This document shows, in pieces, positions 60,087-64,000 of a DNA stretch of 64,000 bases. The first letter of the stretch is position 1, and each line of letters begins with the position of its first letter. This DNA comes from Mariniblastus sp. (GTDB lineage: Bacteria; Planctomycetota; Planctomycetia; Pirellulales; Pirellulaceae): the NCBI GenBank assembly GCA_022447605.1, contig JAKVBG010000011.1, forward strand, positions 59,995 through 123,994, read 5' to 3'. A program made the position numbers and the translations under genes. Below the pieces are notes generated by a model. It worked only from the letters and a program-made list of their open reading frames with translations, made no database searches and was not told the DNA's origin.

Positions 60087-60893
60087 CTACTGGTCGAAGG
60101 AATGCTCCTGGTCGGGAAACACGCCCTCGCGTACTTCGTCACACCATTGCCGTACGGCCGAGTTGACCGTCGCGCCAACATCGGCGTACGCCTTGACGAA
60201 ACTGGGGACATAACCACTGGTCAAGCCGAGCATATCATTGACGACCAGGACCTGACCATCACAGTGCGGTCCCGCGCCAATCCCGATCGTCGGAATGGCA
60301 AGCTGTTCGGTTACCCGCTGGGCTACCTGAACTGGAACACATTCCACAACGATGGCAAACGCACCCGCATCTTGAGCTGCCAGGGCATCATCCAGCAATC
60401 GTTCCTCATCCCGCTGGACCTTGTAACCACCCATGGCGTGAACACTTTGGGGCCGTAAACCGACATGAGCCATGACTGGAATACCTGCGCCGACCAGTGC
60501 CTGGATGACGCTGGCCTGGTCAGCCCCCCCTTCGAGCTTGACCGCCTGGCAACGGGTCTCCTTCAGGATTCGCCCGGCGGCGGCAACACAGCTATGGATA
60601 CCGAGATGGTTCGTCGGAAAGGGCAAGTCGACCACCACCATCGCCCGCTCGGCGGCGCGGCCTACCATTTCCGCATGGTAGATCATCTCGTCGAGAGAAA
60701 CAGGCAAGGTATTTTCATGCCCCTGGACGACCATCGCCATACTGTCGCCGACCAGCAACGTGTCGACACCGGCCGCATCCAGTATCCGCGCCATGGTAAA
60801 ATCGTAGGCCGTCAACATCGTGATCTTTTGGCCTTGCTGCTTCATCCGCAGCAGTCCCGGGACCGTCATTCGCTGGTGGGGGTTCTTATTCAT
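60087..60893 (-). CDS. panB: 3-methyl-2-oxobutanoate hydroxymethyltransferase
   Basis: Makes ketopantoate from alpha-ketoisovalerate and methylenetetrahydrofolate, the first committed step of pantothenate and coenzyme A synthesis; cytoplasmic. The 268 residues match the family. Landmarks are ITMLTAYDFTMARILDAAGVD, LLVGDSMAMVVQGHENTLPVSLDEMIYH, VVVDLPF, AVKLEGG, VMAHVGLRPQSVHAMGGYKVQ, VVECVP and the metal/substrate region TIGIGAGPHCDGQVLVVNDMLGL. ATG 60893 is preferred over TTG 60896. No other pantothenate gene is adjacent. Confidence 0.96.
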   Translation of the reverse strand: MNKNPHQRMTVPGLLRMKQQGQKITMLTAYDFTMARILDAAGVDTLLVGDSMAMVVQGHENTLPVSLDEMIYHAEMVGRAAERAMVVVDLPFPTNHLGIHSCVAAAGRILKETRCQAVKLEGGADQASVIQALVGAGIPVMAHVGLRPQSVHAMGGYKVQRDEERLLDDALAAQDAGAFAIVVECVPVQVAQRVTEQLAIPTIGIGAGPHCDGQVLVVNDMLGLTSGYVPSFVKAYADVGATVNSAVRQWCDEVREGVFPDQEHSFDQ

Positions 60894-61002
60894 CAATCAT
60901 CTGTGCTGTAAACATGATCCCCGCGACCGGAGACAACTATCCAGTAGACCCGAGAACGAGTGAATTGCCAAAGGGTCAGTGCCAACATTTTCCTATCGGG
61001 AG

Positions 61003-62016
61003 TCACTGGTCCGTCGTCATTTCCGCAACGTCCTGCTCGCTCAACCGGCGATTGATCCACTCGATGGAGATGCCACCGGAGGCATCTTTCGCGGTCAACA
61101 TCGGCTGCACATACCTTAACGGCTTTTTGCTGCCAGGCACCTTGAACTTGTCCCCTTTTTGCAGAATTGGACGAACTTCCGGCATTGCCCCGAAACAGTA
61201 GTCACCCGCTGCCTGGCAGGGAATCCAGTGCCCCTGTTTCTGCTCGTCTTCCATGTAGAATTCGGGGTAAGTGTGTCCCGGTATCCAGACCGCCCGGGCC
61301 GGAATCTCCTTGGCGCGACAAAACGCGATGAACAGGGATGAAAGTTCTTCGCAGTCACCCTTGCCGGAATCGAGCGCTTCCAGGCATTCATGAATCACCG
61401 GGTCAAACTCGTACTCGACGTGGCTACGAACCCAGTTGTAGATTTTTTCCACCTGGTCGTAATCCGACACCTCGTCACCAAAATCGAATTCCTTCTTTAC
61501 CAGCGCCTTGATCCTGGGATGATTGCTTTCAATGTAGGGGCTCGGTCGCAAAAAAGGCCGCACTCGGCTGGGAGGAGACTTGGAAAAACGGAGCCGTTTC
61601 GGATCGACCGGATGATCGATATCCCGCTTGTTTACCCGGAATACAACCGAGGCCTGGGCCGTTTCACCAGGGGCGAGACGATTGGCCTTGATCACCAATT
61701 GTTTCATCGGCTTGGTAATGTTGTTGTAGGTCAGTCGCTTCAGGTTGTCTGTTTTTTTCTCCCGCACGATTTCCACCTGCTGCTCGCGCCAATCGACAGG
61801 TATCGGCAGCGTCGCAATAATCCCGGAAGAATTTCCCTCGGACTGGATCTTGAGTCCAAATTCCCAATAAGAGACGTTCGAATCGCCCAGCACGGGACCA
61901 ACTTCTTGCTCCAGATCGCGGGGAACGTCGTCCTGATCCAATTGGGCGATCGCGGTCGAACCACAAGAGGAGACCAAGATCAGCAACAAACTGTATAATG
62001 GAAGCGGGTGAGACAT
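61003..62016 (-). CDS. exported transglutaminase-like protein (paralogue 1)
   Basis: A 337-residue exported protein. The leader could be cleaved after AIA or lipidated at the Cys in LVSSCG. A beta-rich N-terminal part (WEFGLKIQSEG...LPIPVDWREQQVEIV) precedes the transglutaminase core: the helix YDQVEKIYNWVRSHVEYE, catalytic Cys in SGKGDCEELSSLFIAFCRAKEIPARAVW and His in GHTYPEF. The third residue, usually Asp in a WxPxD block, is Gln in HWIPCQ. It may act as a protease or be a binding protein. Start ATG 62016; a longer frame reaches 62067 but would overlap the upstream paralogue. Its paralogue is 25 bp upstream on the same strand. Confidence 0.85.
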   Translation of the reverse strand: MSHPLPLYSLLLILVSSCGSTAIAQLDQDDVPRDLEQEVGPVLGDSNVSYWEFGLKIQSEGNSSGIIATLPIPVDWREQQVEIVREKKTDNLKRLTYNNITKPMKQLVIKANRLAPGETAQASVVFRVNKRDIDHPVDPKRLRFSKSPPSRVRPFLRPSPYIESNHPRIKALVKKEFDFGDEVSDYDQVEKIYNWVRSHVEYEFDPVIHECLEALDSGKGDCEELSSLFIAFCRAKEIPARAVWIPGHTYPEFYMEDEQKQGHWIPCQAAGDYCFGAMPEVRPILQKGDKFKVPGSKKPLRYVQPMLTAKDASGGISIEWINRRLSEQDVAEMTTDQ

Positions 62017-62041
62017 CAGCAATACGACCCCTGATCGAATC

Positions 62042-63076
62042 CTAGTTACCTGCCGGCAGCATTTCACGGATAAAGCGAACCTTGGGCTTCGCCTGCCCCG
62101 AACCCTTCACGAATTCGGCCACAAACTTCTGCCGCAGTTCTTTCTCCGGAACCTTGATATTGTCACCCTTCTGCAAGATGATCCTCGGTTCATTCATGCT
62201 CCCGAATTGGCGTAAGCCGGCGACCTGAGCCGGGAACCAGTGATGCTCGCCCTGTTCATCAACCAGCATGAATTCCGCATAGGAGTGTCCTTCCACCCAG
62301 ACAACCCGGGCTGGAACCTTGGCCGCTCGGCACATCGCTACAAATAACCCGACCAGATCTTCGGCACAACCCTGCCGTTGCCGAAACGTATGAATACTGT
62401 CCTCTTCATCTCCGTCGACCAATTCTATATTACTGCGAACCCAGTCAAAAATGGCCTCGATCTTTTCCCAGTCGTTTTCGGGTTCTGAAATCAGCTTCTT
62501 GACCTGGGCTCGAAGCTTCGAATTTCGATAGCTGATCTGCGGGCCAACCCCCAGGTACTCTTTCGCCTCCCGCGGCGGTTTCTTGGAAATTTTAAGCGAT
62601 GCCGGCTGTTTTGGCCCGCTGATATGACCCACGGTAACCTGGTAGATCATCGAAAGTTCCACCAGTCGATTGGCCTTGATCCGGGGAATGTCAATCACCA
62701 GTTGCTGGACGCCGCTATTCAGGGATCTCTGCTTGACACTACGGATTTCCTCCGGGACATCCTGTTCCAGCAGTTCCACCCGCTGTTCGGGCCAGTTGAC
62801 CGGGATGGGGATCGTGACCAGGAAGTTGGAAGCGGGACTGCGGCCGGCTTTGATCTGCACCCCGACCCGCCAGTTGTACTTGACGGGATTCAACAGCGAC
62901 GGTCCCGTTCCACCAAAACCATCCTGCTTGCCTGCCAGCGCAGGTTTCGTTTTCTGTTCTTCTTGACCGGATGCACCTTCCTGCCCCTGAAGCGCAGGCA
63001 GCCAAAGACCTTGGCCTCCTACGACCACGGCGGCCAGGCAGATCAGGATTGCCAACCTCGATACAAGTCTGTTCAT
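62042..63076 (-). CDS. exported transglutaminase-like protein (paralogue 2)
   Basis: A 344-residue exported protein with the same plan as its downstream neighbour: leader (LAILICLAAVVVGGQGLWL), a low-complexity Gln/Glu/Gly linker, a beta-rich domain starting NWRVGVQIKAG with IPIPVNWPEQRVELLEQ, and the core (WEKIEAIFDWVRSNIEL, RQGCAEDLVGLFVAMCRAAKVPARVVWVEGHSYAEF). Cys and His are kept; the third position is again Gln (HWFPAQ). The shared IPIP(V)xW(R/P)EQxVE block shows the two arose by tandem duplication. ATG 63076 is chosen over GTG 63094. Both are presumably one operon. Confidence 0.85.
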   Translation of the reverse strand: MNRLVSRLAILICLAAVVVGGQGLWLPALQGQEGASGQEEQKTKPALAGKQDGFGGTGPSLLNPVKYNWRVGVQIKAGRSPASNFLVTIPIPVNWPEQRVELLEQDVPEEIRSVKQRSLNSGVQQLVIDIPRIKANRLVELSMIYQVTVGHISGPKQPASLKISKKPPREAKEYLGVGPQISYRNSKLRAQVKKLISEPENDWEKIEAIFDWVRSNIELVDGDEEDSIHTFRQRQGCAEDLVGLFVAMCRAAKVPARVVWVEGHSYAEFMLVDEQGEHHWFPAQVAGLRQFGSMNEPRIILQKGDNIKVPEKELRQKFVAEFVKGSGQAKPKVRFIREMLPAGN

Positions 63077-63295
63077 TGAGCTCTTGTTTCTCACATTCTG
63101 TTTCCGAGAGACCAGGCACCGTCCACGCTGAGCTTCTCGACGATACCGGATGACTCCCGATGAGACAGGACCAATCTAAGTACCCATTCCGACGCTGTCA
63201 GTGACCAACTCGGCTGGGCAGTTTTCCAGGGGCGCAGCAAAACGCGACGGGCAATGCCTGTCGCATTTCTACTGAATCGGGGAGAGCCGGCCGAT

Positions 63296-63640
63296 CTATC
63301 CGCCGTTGGCCGGGCCAATCGGGGGCGTGATCATGTTCGAATTTCCATACACTTCCGACGAGGGAACCGTCTCGACGCCTCCCTGGTTGTAATACTGGAC
63401 ACCCGTATCAGGCGTCGCAAAACCGGCGGCCGGAATCGAGGCTGGGTTTTGGTTGTAAATCCCAGAACCGCAGGTGCCGTCCATGCAGTTACCGACTGTA
63501 TTCATACCGCAGGGTTGCGCCATCGGCGGTTGGCATGTGTTGCATTCGGCACCACGGAACCAATCACGGCAGGACCTGCACCCCGAGGTTGCCAACAACA
63601 ACATTGCTCCGACGGCCGTCAATAAGATCGCGTTTTTCAT
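63296..63640 (-). CDS. small cysteine-rich lipoprotein
   Basis: A 114-residue exported lipoprotein: signal helix ILLTAVGAMLLLATSGC with lipidated Cys21, then seven cysteines in all within about 40 residues (CRSC, ECNTC, PCGMN, NCMDGTCGSG). The tail is Asn/Gly/Pro-rich and disordered. AGGAGG lies six bases before ATG 63640, the strongest ribosome site in the window, and a near-consensus promoter lies upstream, so I infer high expression. The pattern is like many small planctomycete envelope lipoproteins; no function is assigned. Confidence 0.8.
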   Translation of the reverse strand: MKNAILLTAVGAMLLLATSGCRSCRDWFRGAECNTCQPPMAQPCGMNTVGNCMDGTCGSGIYNQNPASIPAAGFATPDTGVQYYNQGGVETVPSSEVYGNSNMITPPIGPANGG

Positions 63641-64000
63641 GAGAAACCTCCTGACAATACCCGATGCTCTTCCAAAATCAGGTTGCCATTCCATGTTTGG
63701 GTGCGCGATTTTGAAACGCCAGTTTCGACCCGTCAACTAATTCACGCACGGATTCGAGTCTTGCAACCGTACACCCCAGCCATCGATGTGCAAGTTAAAC
63801 GTGTTGATTTTCAAAAACAAATCGATTCGGCCTGCGGAAAAACCTGTAACGACCTTACAATGCTTGATCTGCCGCTCTAAAAACCCTATAACCCCCCTGT
63901 AAATTGACGTTCGTTTATAACCATTCTTCTGGAATTGCCGGCTTGCGCAGGAACATTCCCGTCCGATACGACTTGGTTTTACTGGCACTGGTGGGTGTTA
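63641..64000. other. gene-free right edge upstream of the lipoprotein
   Basis: About 360 bases without a convincing gene. Frames at 63683-63880 and 63737-63988 give unremarkable translations. The part next to the lipoprotein holds its promoter and ribosome site. The rest, including an A/T-rich stretch near 63870-63930, may carry promoter elements for a gene beyond the edge. Confidence 0.5.
63708..63736 (-). promoter_or_regulatory. near-consensus sigma-70 type promoter of the small lipoprotein
   Basis: On the minus strand TTGACG (63736-63731) and CAAAAT (63713-63708) are separated by exactly 17 bases. The -35 box matches five of six consensus positions and the -10 four of six. It would start transcription about 60 nt before ATG 63640. 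Confidence 0.5.

Noticed and set aside
63737..63988. 83-codon minus-strand frame at the right edge
   Set aside because: Begins directly upstream of the lipoprotein promoter and has no family features.
1..64000. Search for tRNA/rRNA genes, CRISPR arrays, insertion sequences and prophage
   Set aside because: No T-arm-like tRNA motif, no spaced direct repeats of CRISPR type, no transposase or phage gene was found by eye.

Overview
The window looks like ordinary chromosome of a planctomycete. The inference rests on gene content: two secreted sulfatases, an exported Gfo/Idh/MocA oxidoreductase next to an exported TIM-barrel protein, a very large cysteine-rich lipoprotein with DUF11-like repeats resembling chlamydial OmcB, a zinc-ribbon/single-helix membrane protein, a VPS10/sortilin-type propeller protein, and many secreted proteins with weak or absent Shine-Dalgarno sequences. 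I see no rRNA, tRNA, insertion sequence, prophage or CRISPR array.

Layout. 1-5031: start of a membrane-anchored protein running off the left edge (with a 15-bp tandem repeat), cysC, an acyl-CoA dehydrogenase-like gene, and alpha-glucan phosphorylase. 5255-13164: a secreted M28 peptidase, then an addB-addA-like helicase/nuclease pair whose start and stop codons overlap. 13508-17984: a small membrane protein, thymidine kinase, then a PAS histidine kinase overlapping a sulfatase, closed by a strong bidirectional terminator. 18049-25470: TolC-family lipoprotein, PAS-AraC regulator, SPOUT methyltransferase, DUF2071 protein and the OmcB-like protein. 25774-35454: zinc-ribbon protein, M32 carboxypeptidase with a second SPOUT methyltransferase, HEAT-like protein plus a second sulfatase, exonuclease/phosphatase-fold protein, DUF4254, glutaminyl-cyclase-like M28 protein and a small membrane protein. 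35715-45844: VPS10-like protein, a two-gene ABC exporter, DinB, RidA, the TIM-barrel/Gfo pair and an MFS transporter.

46465-54649 is the most striking block. A YqiJ/NfeD-type membrane protein, a flotillin and a 1791-residue MoxR-like AAA+ ATPase (probably DUF3686, the so-called DNA repair ATPase family) run in one direction. They are preceded by a 620-bp leader with competing hairpins, and a 41-nt hairpin separates the flotillin from the ATPase. I read this as a membrane-scaffold plus giant-ATPase machine of unknown function. A 619-residue membrane protein converges on it 17 bp away.

56707-64000: argS with a coiled-coil insertion, an orphan SPPY-type DNA methyltransferase, a free-standing AtuA-type domain, panB, two tandem secreted transglutaminase-like paralogues and a small Cys-rich lipoprotein with a good promoter.

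Working together: AddB and AddA should form one end-resection nuclease. The TIM-barrel and Gfo proteins, the sulfatases and the glucan phosphorylase fit polysaccharide or sugar turnover. The ABC pair is a self-contained exporter. Several enzymes keep the fold but have altered key residues (thymidine kinase zinc site, acyl-CoA dehydrogenase base, kinase ATP lid, transglutaminase third residue). Family assignments come from motif recognition by eye; no database search was run.
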